From Streptomyces albus subsp. chlorinus (lineage in GTDB: Bacteria > Actinomycetota > Actinomycetes > Streptomycetales > Streptomycetaceae), in NCBI RefSeq assembly GCF_013302895.1, contig NZ_VJOK01000001.1, forward strand, positions 6,822,463 to 6,886,462: a stretch of DNA of 64,000 bases, given 5' to 3'. The notes beneath the pieces were generated by a model. That model was not told the origin of the DNA. It saw only the letters and a list, made by a program, of their open reading frames with translations, and did no database searches. Below are positions 25,563-34,610 of the stretch, piece by piece; positions within the stretch are counted from its first letter, which is position 1, and every line of letters starts with the position of its first letter. A program made the translations under genes and the position numbers.

Positions 25563-28532
25563 TCACCGGGGCCGGGTGGCCCGCTCCAGTTCCTGGATCG
25601 CCGAGTGGTATCCGCGATTGCCCGTGGCGTGGTCGAGTCCGATCTCGCACGTCCGGTTCGCCGACAGATACGTGTCGTAGGAGCGTTCGGCCACCTCGGC
25701 CGCCTCCCGGGCCGTCGCGGCGGCCGTCAGCTCCTCGTGCAGCAGGCCGCGGTCGCCCGCGAAGGCGCAGCAGCCGGCGTCCAGCGGCACCACGACCTCC
25801 TCCGCACACGCCTCAGCGACCTCCCGCAGCTCCGCCTCGTCGTCCAGATGCCGCATGGAGCAGGTGGGGTGGAGGACGGCGGAGGCGACGCGCCGCTCGA
25901 CGGTCAGGCGCGGCAGCAGCTCCCGTGCCGCCCACACCAGGGAGTCGTAGACGGTCAGCCGTTCGTGGAGTTTGCGGTTGGCGGGTGTGAGGTAGGGCAC
26001 GACTTCCTCGGCGATCCCCAGGGTGCACGAGGAGGCGTCCACCACGAGGGGCAGCTCGCCACCGTCAGTCCACCGCCACGCGGCCTCCACCATGCGGTTG
26101 GCCATCAGCGTGTTTCCCGCCTCGTAGCCCTTGGAGTGCCAGATCGTGGAGCAGCAGGTGCCGGTGAGGTCCTCCGGTATCCATACCGGACGGCCGGCGC
26201 GGGCCGAGACGGTGACCATGGCCTCCGGCAGGGACAGGCCGTCGTAGCCGTGCGGGTCGCCGAAGATGCGGTTCACACATGCCGGGTAGTAGACCGCCGC
26301 GGCGTGCTGCCTGCTGGTCGCGGGGAGCCGGCGAGCCGCCGGGGCCGGGATCTCCGGCAGCCACTCGGGCACCAGATCGGGACGGACCGCCTTGCGTGCG
26401 GCGGCGGTCACCTTGCCGAGCAAGCGGTCACCCAGATCGCCCTCACGCCCGCGTAGGCGCCTGCGCAACTGGTCGGCCGCCGCGACGGCCAGCCGGGCCG
26501 AACGCTCCACACGCGCGAAGTGCCGTGCCGCCCGCGCCGCGTTGCGTTCCTCGCGGGGCGAGTGCCGTGCGTGCCGGAAGGACTTCATCAGCGCGCCGGT
26601 GTCGATGCCCACGGGACAGTCCAGCTTGCACGTGGAGTCGCCCGCGCAGGTGTCAACGGCGTCGTACCCGTAGCTGGCGAGCAGGTTCTCCCCGACGAGT
26701 GAGCCGCGGGGCTGGCGCAGCATCTCGCGGCGCAGCACGATGCGCTGGCGCGGCGTGGTGGTCAGATCCTCACTGGGGCAGGTCGGTTCGCAAAAGCCGC
26801 ACTCGATGCACGGGTCGGCGAGGGCCTCCACGCCGGGGATGGACTTCAGGCCGCGCAGGTGCGCGCGCGGATCCCTGTCCAGCAGGACGCCGGGCGCCAG
26901 CACCCCGGTCGGGTCCACCAAACGCTTGATCCGCCACATCAGTTCCGTGGCCTTGCTGCCCCATTCCAGTTCCAGGAAGGGTGCGATGTTCCGGCCCGTG
27001 GCGTGCTCCGCCTTGAGGGAACCGTCGAAGCGCTCGACCGTCATCCGGCAGAACTCGTCCATGAAAGCGGCGTACCGGGCCACGTCGCCGCTGTCGGACG
27101 CGTCGAAGGCGAGCAGGAAGTGCAGGTTGCCGTGGGCCGCGTGGCCCGCCACGGCGGCGTCGAAACCGTGCCGCTCCTGAAGCTCCAGCAGCGCTTCGCA
27201 GGCCTCGGCCAGCCGCGAGGGAGGTACCGCGAAGTCCTCGGTGATCAGCGTCGTCCCGGAGGGCCGCGACCCGCCGACCGCCGTGACGAACGCCTTGCGG
27301 GCCTTCCAGTAGAAGCCGATCGTCCCGGGGTCCCGTGTCAGCTCGTTGGTGACGGACGGCACAGGGGCGACCAGTTCCAGACCGGCCAGCACCTCACGGG
27401 CCGCCCGCTCGCGCTCCTCCTGGACGGCGTCGTCGGGGGAGCGGAACTCCACCAGCAGCGCTGTGGTCTCCTTCGGCAGCCGGGCCCAGTCCTCGGGCAC
27501 CCCGGCCACACTCACGGAGGCCCGCAGGGTGTTGCCGTCCATCAGCTCGACGGACATCGCACCGGCCTCGTTGAAGCGCGGCACGGCCGCGGCCGCGGCG
27601 GAGAGGGTGGGGAAGAAGAACATGCCGGTGGAGGTGCGCCGGTGCAGCGGGAGGGTGTCGAAGACCAGCTCTGCGAGGAAGCCGAGCGTGCCCTGGGAGC
27701 CCACCATGAGACCGCGCAGGATCTCCACCGGTGTCGTACCGTCCAGGAAGGCGTCCAGTCGGTACCCATTGGTGTTCTTCAGCTCGTGCTTGGCGCGGAT
27801 GCGGGCGACGAGCGCGGGGTCGGCCTCGATCTCCTCCTTCAGCGCGAGCAGGCCCTCGCACAGCGCGGGCTCGTCACGGGCCAGCTTCTCGTCGGCCGCC
27901 GGGTCGCCGGTGTCCACGACCGTGCCGCTCGGCAGGACGCAGGTGAGGGAGGAGAGGGTGCGGTAGGAGTTGCGGGTCGTTCCCGCCGTCATCCCGGAGG
28001 CGTTGTTGGCGACCACGCCGCCGACCGTGCAGGCGACGGCACTGGCCGGATCGGGACCCAGCAGCCGCCCGTGCGGTGCCAGCGCGGCGTTGGCCCGGAA
28101 GACCGTCGTCCCGGGCCGGATCCGCGCCCGCCTGCCCCCGTCGAGCACCTCGACGCCCGCCCAGTGGCGTCGCACATCCACCAGGATGTCCTCGCCCTGC
28201 GCCTGGCCGTTGAGCGATGTCCCGGCGGCCCGGAAGACGACGTCGCGGCCGTTCTCCCGCGCGTACGCGAGCACCGCGGCGACGTCGGCCACGTCCTCGG
28301 CGAGCACGACGGCTTTCGGGATGAAACGGTAGGGGCTCGCGTCGGACGCGTAACGCACCAGGTCCAAGACCTTCGAGAGGACCTTCCCGGCGCCCAGCAG
28401 GCGCTCCAGATCGCTCCGCAGCGGCTGGGGGGTGCCGTGTGCCCGCTCTTCCGGTACGCGGTCCGCGGCCGGGGAGTGGCCCGCACCCGTGCGCGGGCGC
28501 AGGGCTCCAGGCTTCGGTTCGAGCAGCGGCAT
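25563..28532 (-). CDS. FAD-binding and 4Fe-4S-binding dehydrogenase (D-lactate / D-2-hydroxyacid type)
   Basis: 989 residues from ATG 28532 (AGGAG upstream). The N-terminal half is a PCMH-type FAD domain (VVFRAAGTSLNGQAQGED, TVGGVVANNASGM) with the GlcD/VAO C-terminal substrate domain (AGHAAHGNLHFLLAFD). A ferredoxin region follows with CIECGFCEPTCP near residue 575 and a second CAGDSTCKLDCP. The C-terminal third is a CCG/heterodisulfide-reductase-like domain with GTCCSTIWHSKGY and DAGCCAFAGDRG. This three-part architecture is that of membrane-associated D-lactate or D-2-hydroxyglutarate dehydrogenases that feed electrons to the respiratory chain. Monocistronic here. The substrate is not resolved. 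Confidence 0.88.
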   Translation of the reverse strand: MPLLEPKPGALRPRTGAGHSPAADRVPEERAHGTPQPLRSDLERLLGAGKVLSKVLDLVRYASDASPYRFIPKAVVLAEDVADVAAVLAYARENGRDVVFRAAGTSLNGQAQGEDILVDVRRHWAGVEVLDGGRRARIRPGTTVFRANAALAPHGRLLGPDPASAVACTVGGVVANNASGMTAGTTRNSYRTLSSLTCVLPSGTVVDTGDPAADEKLARDEPALCEGLLALKEEIEADPALVARIRAKHELKNTNGYRLDAFLDGTTPVEILRGLMVGSQGTLGFLAELVFDTLPLHRRTSTGMFFFPTLSAAAAAVPRFNEAGAMSVELMDGNTLRASVSVAGVPEDWARLPKETTALLVEFRSPDDAVQEERERAAREVLAGLELVAPVPSVTNELTRDPGTIGFYWKARKAFVTAVGGSRPSGTTLITEDFAVPPSRLAEACEALLELQERHGFDAAVAGHAAHGNLHFLLAFDASDSGDVARYAAFMDEFCRMTVERFDGSLKAEHATGRNIAPFLELEWGSKATELMWRIKRLVDPTGVLAPGVLLDRDPRAHLRGLKSIPGVEALADPCIECGFCEPTCPSEDLTTTPRQRIVLRREMLRQPRGSLVGENLLASYGYDAVDTCAGDSTCKLDCPVGIDTGALMKSFRHARHSPREERNAARAARHFARVERSARLAVAAADQLRRRLRGREGDLGDRLLGKVTAAARKAVRPDLVPEWLPEIPAPAARRLPATSRQHAAAVYYPACVNRIFGDPHGYDGLSLPEAMVTVSARAGRPVWIPEDLTGTCCSTIWHSKGYEAGNTLMANRMVEAAWRWTDGGELPLVVDASSCTLGIAEEVVPYLTPANRKLHERLTVYDSLVWAARELLPRLTVERRVASAVLHPTCSMRHLDDEAELREVAEACAEEVVVPLDAGCCAFAGDRGLLHEELTAAATAREAAEVAERSYDTYLSANRTCEIGLDHATGNRGYHSAIQELERATRPR

Positions 28533-28721
28533 GGCATCTCCTGAGCGCACAGGGAGGGCGGGGCGTGAGTGGGGGATGTGTGAGCCAATGCTAGTTCGGC
28601 CCTCCGACACCGGCCGCCGGGGTCGTACCCGCCGGACAACGCTCCCGGGCCGGCCCGACGGCTCGCATGTCGCCATCGGCGCCGTGAAGGCGGGGGCGGC
28701 GGGGGTGACGGGGGCGGTCGG

Positions 28722-29210
28722 CTAGCCGCCGTGCCTGTGCCCGTCACATCCGTGGTGCGGGCCGTCGTGCCGGCAGTCGTGTCCGTTGAGCAGGGACAGC
28801 AGGCGGCTCAGTTCGTCGCGCTGCGGTGCCGAGAGAGGGGCCAGCAGTTCTTCCGTCGCCGTCCGGCGTGCCCGGCGCAGTGCGATCAGCGCTTCGGTGC
28901 CGCCCTCCGTCAGCCGGATGCGGGTCACCCGGCGGTTCGCGGTGTCGGGGGCGCGGCGCACCAGTCCGCGTTCCTCCAGCGCGTCGACGAGGCTCGTGAC
29001 CTGGCGGGGGACCACGCCGAGCCGTTCGGCGAGGTCGGCCATCCGGGGCGGTTCGGCGCTGTGCGCGACCATGCGCAGCATCCGCCCCTGCGCCGGTGTG
29101 ACCCCCAGGGGTGCGAGGTTCCGCCGGTGCGCGTGATTGATCCGCCTGGTCAGACGCAGCAGTTGGTCGGCCAGATCGGTGGCGGATTCGTCGGCGGGGT
29201 GGTGAACCAT
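28722..29210 (-). CDS. MarR-family transcriptional regulator with His-rich tail
   Basis: 162 residues. The winged helix is clear: PPRMADLAERLGVVPRQVTS (recognition region near residues 54-73), then LEERGLVRRAPDTANRRVTR (wing). The last 19 residues (144-162) are exceptional: six histidines, two cysteines and three aspartates interleaved with glycine, as in metal-binding tails. The gene is divergent from an ABC exporter, and an imperfect 29-base palindrome lies between them. The likely role is repression of the exporter, relieved by a ligand; the tail suggests that a metal might be sensed or bound. ATG 29210 gives the start. Confidence 0.9.
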   Translation of the reverse strand: MVHHPADESATDLADQLLRLTRRINHAHRRNLAPLGVTPAQGRMLRMVAHSAEPPRMADLAERLGVVPRQVTSLVDALEERGLVRRAPDTANRRVTRIRLTEGGTEALIALRRARRTATEELLAPLSAPQRDELSRLLSLLNGHDCRHDGPHHGCDGHRHGG

Positions 29211-29233
29211 GGGCGCAGATTATCAGGGACCTT

Positions 29234-29262
29234 GTTCGTTGTGAGTATAGGTAACAATGAAC
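29234..29262. promoter_or_regulatory. Putative MarR operator overlapping divergent promoters
   Basis: Imperfect palindrome with arms GTTCnTTGTnA and TnACAAnGAAC centred on 29248. For the rightward exporter gene a -35 TTGTGA (29240-29245) and -10 TATGCT (29263-29268) are spaced by 17 bases and overlap it. For the leftward regulator gene a good -10 TATACT is read on the minus strand at 29244-29249. A repressor bound here would block both transcripts. AT-rich compared with everything around it. Confidence 0.65.
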
Positions 29263-29376
29263 TATGCTCCGATCCCGGTGCGTGCGGGAGGGCAGAGCCC
29301 ACCGCTCGGACCGCCGGGCAGGCCGTCGGCCGGCCACCTGGACCCGATGCGCTCTCATCCGATCCCGAGGAGCCCC

Positions 29377-31251
29377 TTGCACCATGCAGCGCCCGGCTGG
29401 ACGCCGTCCCCCAAGAACCCGCTGACCGATTCACCGGCCCCCGAGCAACCGGCTCAGGTACGCCGCATCCTGCGTCTTTTCCGCCCCTACCGCGGGCGGC
29501 TGGCCGTGGTCGGCCTCCTGGTGGCCGCCTCCTCACTGGTCTCCGTCGCTTCGCCCTTCCTGCTGCGCGCGATCCTGGACGTGGCCATCCCGCGGCAGCG
29601 GACCGGGCTGCTGTCCCTGCTCGCCCTCGGCATGATCGCGACCGCCGTCATGACCAGCGTCTTCGGCGTGCTCCAGACACTGATCAGCACCACGGTGGGT
29701 CAGCGGGTCATGCACGACCTGCGCACCGGTGTGTACGCCAAGCTCCAGCGGATGCCGCTGGCCTTCTTCACCCGCACACGGACGGGCGAGGTGCAGTCCA
29801 GGATCGCCAACGACATCGGCGGAATGCAGGCGACGGTCACCTCGACCGCCACCTCGCTCGTCTCCAACCTCACCAGCGTCGTGGCCACCGTCGTCGCCAT
29901 GCTCGCCCTCGACTGGCGGCTGACGCTCGTCTCCCTCGCGCTGCTGCCCTTCTTCGTGTGGGTGAGCCGTCGGGTGGGACGGGAGCGCAAACGCATCACC
30001 ACGGAGCGGCAGAAGCAGATGGCCGCGATGTCCGCCCTCGTCACCGAGTCCCTGTCGGTCAGCGGCATCCTGCTGGGCCGGACCATGGGCCGCTCCGACT
30101 CCCTCACCAAGAGCTTCGCCGGTGAGTCCGAGCGCCTGGTGGACCTGGAAGTACGCTCCAGCATGGCGGGACGCTGGCGGATGGCCACCATCGGCATCGT
30201 CATGGCCGCCATTCCCGCGCTGCTGTACTGGACGGCCGGAGTGCTCACGCGGTTCGGCGGCCCGGCCTTCTCCATCGGCACGCTCGTCGCCTTCGTCACC
30301 CTCCAGCAGGGACTGCTGCGCCCCGCCGTCTCCCTGCTGACGACCGGCGTGGAGATGCAGACCTCGCTGGCACTCTTCCAGCGCATCTTCGAGTACCTCG
30401 ATCTGCCGGTCACCATCACCGAACCGGCCCGCCCTGTGGCCCTGCCCAAGGTGCGCGGAGAGGTCCGCTTCGAGAACGTCGACTTCTCCTACACGGACGG
30501 CGGCACAGCACCACCGGACGGCGCCGCCGGGGCGGGCCACACCCTGCGCGGCATCGACCTGACCGTCCCCGCTGGCACCAGCCTGGCCATCGTCGGGGCG
30601 ACGGGGTCGGGCAAGAGCACCCTCAGCTATCTGGTGCCCCGGCTCTACGACGTGACGGGCGGCCGTGTCACCCTCGACGGGATCGATGTGCGCGACCTCG
30701 ACTTCGCCACGCTCTCGGCCGCCGTGGGGGTGGTCTCCCAGGAGACCTACCTCTTCCACGCCACCGTCGCCGAGAACCTGCGCTTCGCCAAGCCGGACGC
30801 CTCGGACGAGGAACTGCGCGCCGCCGCGCGGGCCGCGCAGATCCACGACCAGATCACCGCGCTGCCCGGCGGTTACGACACGATGGTGGGAGAGCGCGGC
30901 TACCGCTTCTCCGGCGGCGAAAAACAGCGCCTCGCCCTCGCCCGCACCATCCTGCGCGACCCGCCGGTGCTGATCCTGGACGAGGCCACCAGCGCACTGG
31001 ACACCCGAACCGAACGTGCCGTACAGGAGGCCATCGACGCCCTGTCCGCGGGACGCACCACCCTCACCATCGCGCACCGCCTCTCCACCATCCGCGACGC
31101 CGACCAGATCGTCGTCCTCGACCGCGGCAGGATCGCGGAACGGGGCACCCACGAGGAGCTTCTCGCGGCGGACGGGAAGTACGCCGCACTGGTACGGCGC
31201 GACAGCCGGACGGCGCACCACAGCCGGGCCGCCGACGTGGCGGTGAGCTGA
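29377..31251 (+). CDS. ABC transporter ATP-binding/permease (homodimeric exporter type)
   Basis: About 624 residues: a short Pro-rich N-terminus, six transmembrane helices and a complete nucleotide-binding domain with GATGSGKST (Walker A, near 407-415), FSGGEKQRLALART (signature), VLILDEATS (Walker B) and IAHRLST (H-loop). All sites are intact, so a homodimer is expected. The start is uncertain. TTG 29377 has GAGGAG four bases upstream; ATG 29347 and ATG 29257 are in frame, but ATG 29257 lies inside the operator and upstream of the probable transcription start. Regulated by the divergent MarR protein. The substrate is probably a drug or lipid. Confidence 0.9.
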   Translation: MHHAAPGWTPSPKNPLTDSPAPEQPAQVRRILRLFRPYRGRLAVVGLLVAASSLVSVASPFLLRAILDVAIPRQRTGLLSLLALGMIATAVMTSVFGVLQTLISTTVGQRVMHDLRTGVYAKLQRMPLAFFTRTRTGEVQSRIANDIGGMQATVTSTATSLVSNLTSVVATVVAMLALDWRLTLVSLALLPFFVWVSRRVGRERKRITTERQKQMAAMSALVTESLSVSGILLGRTMGRSDSLTKSFAGESERLVDLEVRSSMAGRWRMATIGIVMAAIPALLYWTAGVLTRFGGPAFSIGTLVAFVTLQQGLLRPAVSLLTTGVEMQTSLALFQRIFEYLDLPVTITEPARPVALPKVRGEVRFENVDFSYTDGGTAPPDGAAGAGHTLRGIDLTVPAGTSLAIVGATGSGKSTLSYLVPRLYDVTGGRVTLDGIDVRDLDFATLSAAVGVVSQETYLFHATVAENLRFAKPDASDEELRAAARAAQIHDQITALPGGYDTMVGERGYRFSGGEKQRLALARTILRDPPVLILDEATSALDTRTERAVQEAIDALSAGRTTLTIAHRLSTIRDADQIVVLDRGRIAERGTHEELLAADGKYAALVRRDSRTAHHSRAADVAVS

Positions 31252-31269
31252 CGGACGAGGAGCGTCGCT

Positions 31270-31659
31270 CTAGCGGCGCACCGGCTGGGGCTTCGGTTTC
31301 GGCGGTTCGAAGACGCAGAACTCGTTGCCCTCCGGGTCGCTGAGGACATCCCATTCGATCTTCTCGTCCCGTGCGCGCACCAGTGCCGCCCCCAGCGCCA
31401 GCAGCTCGTCCCGGTCGCCGAAGACGTCCAGGTGCATCCGGTTCTTGTGCCCTTCCCTTTTCGGCTCATCGACCGGGTTGATCCAGATCAACGGGCCGGA
31501 ACCCGTCGGGTCGTAGATCGGCACGGGCCATTCGCGAGGCCGTTCGGGGGACCCGGGCGGCGGCTCACGGCGGGCGTAGCCCAGCGCTCGGCACCACCAG
31601 TCCGCGAGGGCCTGGTGGTCGACGGCGTCGAGTGCGAGGTCCTTGAAGCGTGCGGGCAT
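31270..31659 (-). CDS. VOC family (glyoxalase/bleomycin-resistance-like) protein
   Basis: 129 residues. FKDLALDAVDHQALADWW near the start and HKNRMHLDVFGDRDELLALG in the middle, ending with DVLSDPEGNEFCVF, are the repeated beta-alpha-beta-beta-beta motifs of the vicinal oxygen chelate fold. Conserved metal-type residues (His in RMHLDV, Glu in GNEFCVF) are present. The group includes many Streptomyces proteins of unknown substrate annotated as VOC family. Convergent with the ABC exporter, 18 bases apart. Confidence 0.85.
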   Translation of the reverse strand: MPARFKDLALDAVDHQALADWWCRALGYARREPPPGSPERPREWPVPIYDPTGSGPLIWINPVDEPKREGHKNRMHLDVFGDRDELLALGAALVRARDEKIEWDVLSDPEGNEFCVFEPPKPKPQPVRR

Positions 31660-31772
31660 GGGGCGAGCCTACGGCGTGTCAGGCACGCACGGCGGTGGCA
31701 TGCGTGGCCGTGTCTGCGGGGCGGAAGGGCGGGAGGGGGCACGGGGGCGCGCCGGTGAGAGGCGGTAGCGGG

Positions 31773-33071
31773 TCAGCGGTAGAGCAGATACGGCCGCCGT
31801 GTCCTCTCGAAGTCGCGCACCTCCGCACGCCAGGCGCCGGTGACCTCCTCCGGACTCCTGCCCGCGTCGAGCATCTCGCGCAGCCGGGGGGAGCCCGAGA
31901 GCTTGTCGATCCAGAAGGGCCGCTGGGGATCGGGGTCCTTCCGCCAGGCGAAACCGTCGTACTTCATCGCCTCCCGCAGCATCGCCACCGCGGTCGGCAC
32001 CGCCTCGTAGCGCACCGGATCGGTCACCAGAAGCTGGACGCCGGCACAGGTTCTGCCCTGGTGCTTGCTGAAGGTGGGCACGAAATAGCCCTCCCTGAAG
32101 CGCACCCCGGGCAGCCGCAGGGCGTTGAGGCGGTCACTGTAGTGGTGGTCGAGGAAGGGTGCTCCCACGAACTGGAACGGCTGCGTGGTTCCTCGTCCCT
32201 CGGACAGATTCGTCCCCTCGAAGTAGCCGGTGCCCGCGTAGACGGTCGCCGTGTCGGGCGTCGGCATGTTGGGGGAGGGCGGCACCCATGGCAGCCCCGT
32301 GTGCTGCGCCGTCGTCCTGGGCGACCAGCCGCGCACCCGCACGACCTCCAGCTCCACCTTTCCGCCGTCGCCCTCCTTCGGCAGCAGCTCGCCGTTGAAG
32401 TAGCGGGCGAGTTCACCGACCGTCATCCCATGCTGCTGGATGATCGGCTTGAGACCGACACCGGAGGCGAATGCGGGCGTCAGCAGAGGGCCGTCGGCTC
32501 TGCGGCCGAGAGGGTTGGGGCGGTCCAGGACGAGGAACGAGGCACCGATGTCCCGCGCGGCGGCCATCGCGTGGTACATCGTCCAGATGTACGTGTAGTA
32601 GCGCACCCCGACGTCCTGGATGTCGAAGACGACGGTGTCCACCCCCGCCTTGCGGAAGAGGGCGGTCATCTTCCGTGCGTCGGCACCGTATGCGTCGTAC
32701 ACCGTCAGGCCGGTACGCGGATCCTCGAACTCGGGCTCCGACTCGCCCGCCTGCGCGCTGCCGCGGAAGCCGTGCTCGGGGCCGAAGACGCCGACGATGC
32801 GCAGCTCCTCGTGCTCCGCCATCGAGTCGACCACATGGCGTGCGTCCCTCAGCACCCCTGTCGGGTTGCTGAGGACACCGACCTTCCGGTCCCGCAGCAC
32901 GCGCCAGCCCTCCGCCGCCGCCACGTCGGCCCCCGGGGTCACGCGTCCCGCCCCACGCCCATCCCCCCGTCCAGGCGACTCCGCGGCGGCCCGTCCCGAC
33001 AACAGCGGCGCGGCGAGGGCGGCGGCCGTGCCACCGGCCATCAGCGAACGGCGAGAGGGTTTACCGGCCAT
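31773..33071 (-). CDS. Exo-beta-N-acetylmuramidase NamZ-like protein (DUF1343)
   Basis: 432 residues with an N-terminal export signal of twin-arginine look (SRRSLMAGGTAAALAAPLL at residues 6-24). The DUF1343 core begins RKVGVLSNPTGVLRDARHVV and contains GVFGPEHGFRGSAQAGE, TVVFDIQDVGVRYYTYIWTM, DRPNPLGRRADGPLL and the WVPPSPNMPT block. The Bacillus subtilis member NamZ removes terminal MurNAc from peptidoglycan fragments, so this protein probably trims cell-wall fragments outside the membrane. An FDIQDVG motif with the glutamate of PEHGFRG supplies likely catalytic residues. Monocistronic. Confidence 0.85.
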   Translation of the reverse strand: MAGKPSRRSLMAGGTAAALAAPLLSGRAAAESPGRGDGRGAGRVTPGADVAAAEGWRVLRDRKVGVLSNPTGVLRDARHVVDSMAEHEELRIVGVFGPEHGFRGSAQAGESEPEFEDPRTGLTVYDAYGADARKMTALFRKAGVDTVVFDIQDVGVRYYTYIWTMYHAMAAARDIGASFLVLDRPNPLGRRADGPLLTPAFASGVGLKPIIQQHGMTVGELARYFNGELLPKEGDGGKVELEVVRVRGWSPRTTAQHTGLPWVPPSPNMPTPDTATVYAGTGYFEGTNLSEGRGTTQPFQFVGAPFLDHHYSDRLNALRLPGVRFREGYFVPTFSKHQGRTCAGVQLLVTDPVRYEAVPTAVAMLREAMKYDGFAWRKDPDPQRPFWIDKLSGSPRLREMLDAGRSPEEVTGAWRAEVRDFERTRRPYLLYR

Positions 33072-33228
33072 GGAGACCCGTCCTTCCGGCGACGACCAGG
33101 AGTGCAGCAGGGGGTGGGGCAAGCTAATACGAATACCCGTAGGCCGACCAGAGGGCGCGCAGCGGGCACCCGGCCGGCGCAACCGCAATCGGTGTGCGTG
33201 CCGACGCCTGGAGCGTCAGGATGAAGGC

Positions 33229-33741
33229 ATGCCGACGAACATCACCCTGGTGCGGGGGGACATCACCGAGCAGGACGTCGACGCGGTCGTCAACGCCGCC
33301 AACTCCTCACTGCTGGGCGGGGGAGGCGTGGACGGTGCGATCCACCGCAAGGGCGGCCCCGACATCCTCGCCGAGTGCCGCGAGCTGCGTGCCGGACACT
33401 ACGGGAAGGGCCTCCCCACAGGTCAGGCCGTCGCCACGACAGCCGGGCGGCTTCCGGCACGCTGGGTCATCCACACCGTCGGTCCGGTCCACCGGTCCTC
33501 TGGGGGCGATCCGTCACTGCTCGCGTCCTGCTACCGCGAGTCCTTGCGCGTCGCCGACGAACTCGGCGCGCGGACGGTCGCCTTTCCGGCCGTCTCCACC
33601 GGCGCCTACGGCTGGCCACTGGAGGACGCGGCACGCATCGCTGTGGAAGCGGTCCGCGAGACGGACACCGATGTTGAAGAGGTCAGGTTCGTGCTCTTCG
33701 GTGAGGATGCCTACCAGGCGTTCGCCGCACACGTCGGCTGA
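33229..33741 (+). CDS. Macro domain protein (O-acetyl-ADP-ribose deacetylase type)
   Basis: 170 residues from ATG 33229 (AGGATGAAGGC upstream). The hallmark macro motifs are VVNAANSSLLGGGGVDGAIH (residues 23-42) and FPAVSTGAYGWPLEDAARIA. They belong to the MacroD/YmdB group, which removes ADP-ribose from acidic residues and hydrolyses O-acetyl-ADP-ribose. The key N-A-A-N and G-G-G-V-D-G-A-I-H residues are present. Cytoplasmic, and no ADP-ribosyl-transferase gene is nearby. Confidence 0.93.
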   Translation: MPTNITLVRGDITEQDVDAVVNAANSSLLGGGGVDGAIHRKGGPDILAECRELRAGHYGKGLPTGQAVATTAGRLPARWVIHTVGPVHRSSGGDPSLLASCYRESLRVADELGARTVAFPAVSTGAYGWPLEDAARIAVEAVRETDTDVEEVRFVLFGEDAYQAFAAHVG

Positions 33742-33894
33742 GTGCGCGACGCGGCACGGCAACGCCCGGTCGCCTCGTCGCGGAGGCGCCGGTGGCTCAC
33801 CGCTGCCTTCGACGTCCGCGGTGCCGGCGGGGACCAGGCCGCAGCCGGCACGACAGTTGCCTCCGCCCATGTCCCAGCTGCGTCCGCCCGTGCC

Positions 33895-34473
33895 TCAACG
33901 GCGGGGAGTGCGCAGGTGGATGCGTTCGCCCTGCTTTCCGAAGAGGCTGAGCACTTCGACGCTGCCGCGGCCGGCGGCGCCGAACCAGTGCGGGATCTGG
34001 CAGTCGAACTCGGCCGCCTCACCGGCACCCATGAGGAAGTCCCGGTCGCCCAGTTTCACGCGCAGCCGGCCGCGGAGCACGTAGAGCCATTCGTACCCCG
34101 CGTGAGTGCGCAGGTGGGGCTCCTCGTCGTGCGCGGGGATCGTCATCTTGTAGGCGCGTGGTTCTCCCTGCTGCCGTGACAGCGGGACCAGCACGCGGCC
34201 GCCCTTCCTCGTGGGATGCTGCGGCACCCGGGGGTCGAGGATGCGTGGAGCGGCGACGATGTCGTCGAGGGGGATGCCCAGCGCCGCGGTGACCGGCAGG
34301 AGGAGTTCGAGGCTCGGCTTGCGCTGACCCGATTCCAGCCGGGACAGCGTGCTGGTCGAGATGCCCGTGGCACGCGAGAGGTCCGCCAGGCTGACGTCCT
34401 TCTTCTCGCGTGCGCGCCGCAGCCGGAGAGGGATCTGCTCGATCACGGCGTCGAGGCTCGGTTGCTCACCCAT
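33895..34473 (-). CDS. XRE-family regulator with C-terminal cupin domain
   Basis: 192 residues. The N-terminal helix-turn-helix is DVSLADLSRATGISTSTLSR near residues 26-45. The C-terminal cupin has THAGYEWLYVLRGRLRV and MGAGEAAEFDCQIPHWF. This HipB/PuuR-like architecture senses small ligands through the cupin. No obvious operator was seen in the upstream gap. Neighbours are a macro-domain gene and a DinB gene with no evident functional link. Confidence 0.9.
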   Translation of the reverse strand: MGEQPSLDAVIEQIPLRLRRAREKKDVSLADLSRATGISTSTLSRLESGQRKPSLELLLPVTAALGIPLDDIVAAPRILDPRVPQHPTRKGGRVLVPLSRQQGEPRAYKMTIPAHDEEPHLRTHAGYEWLYVLRGRLRVKLGDRDFLMGAGEAAEFDCQIPHWFGAAGRGSVEVLSLFGKQGERIHLRTPRR

Positions 34474-34610
34474 GGGACGCAGTCAACCAGCCTGTCCCAC
34501 TATCAGCAACGGGCATTGCCGGAAACGCACGGGAGCGGGTAGGGGCCCTGCCGGAGCCGCCCCGCGCACGGGTTCCGCGGCGTCGGCCGGTGACGCCGGC
34601 GCACGACGGC

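Noticed and set aside
26859..28544. 561-residue plus-strand frame
   Set aside because: Antisense to the FAD/Fe-S dehydrogenase; no motifs.
29533..31221. 562-residue minus-strand frame
   Set aside because: Antisense to the ABC exporter; composition is Gly/Gln/His-rich noise.
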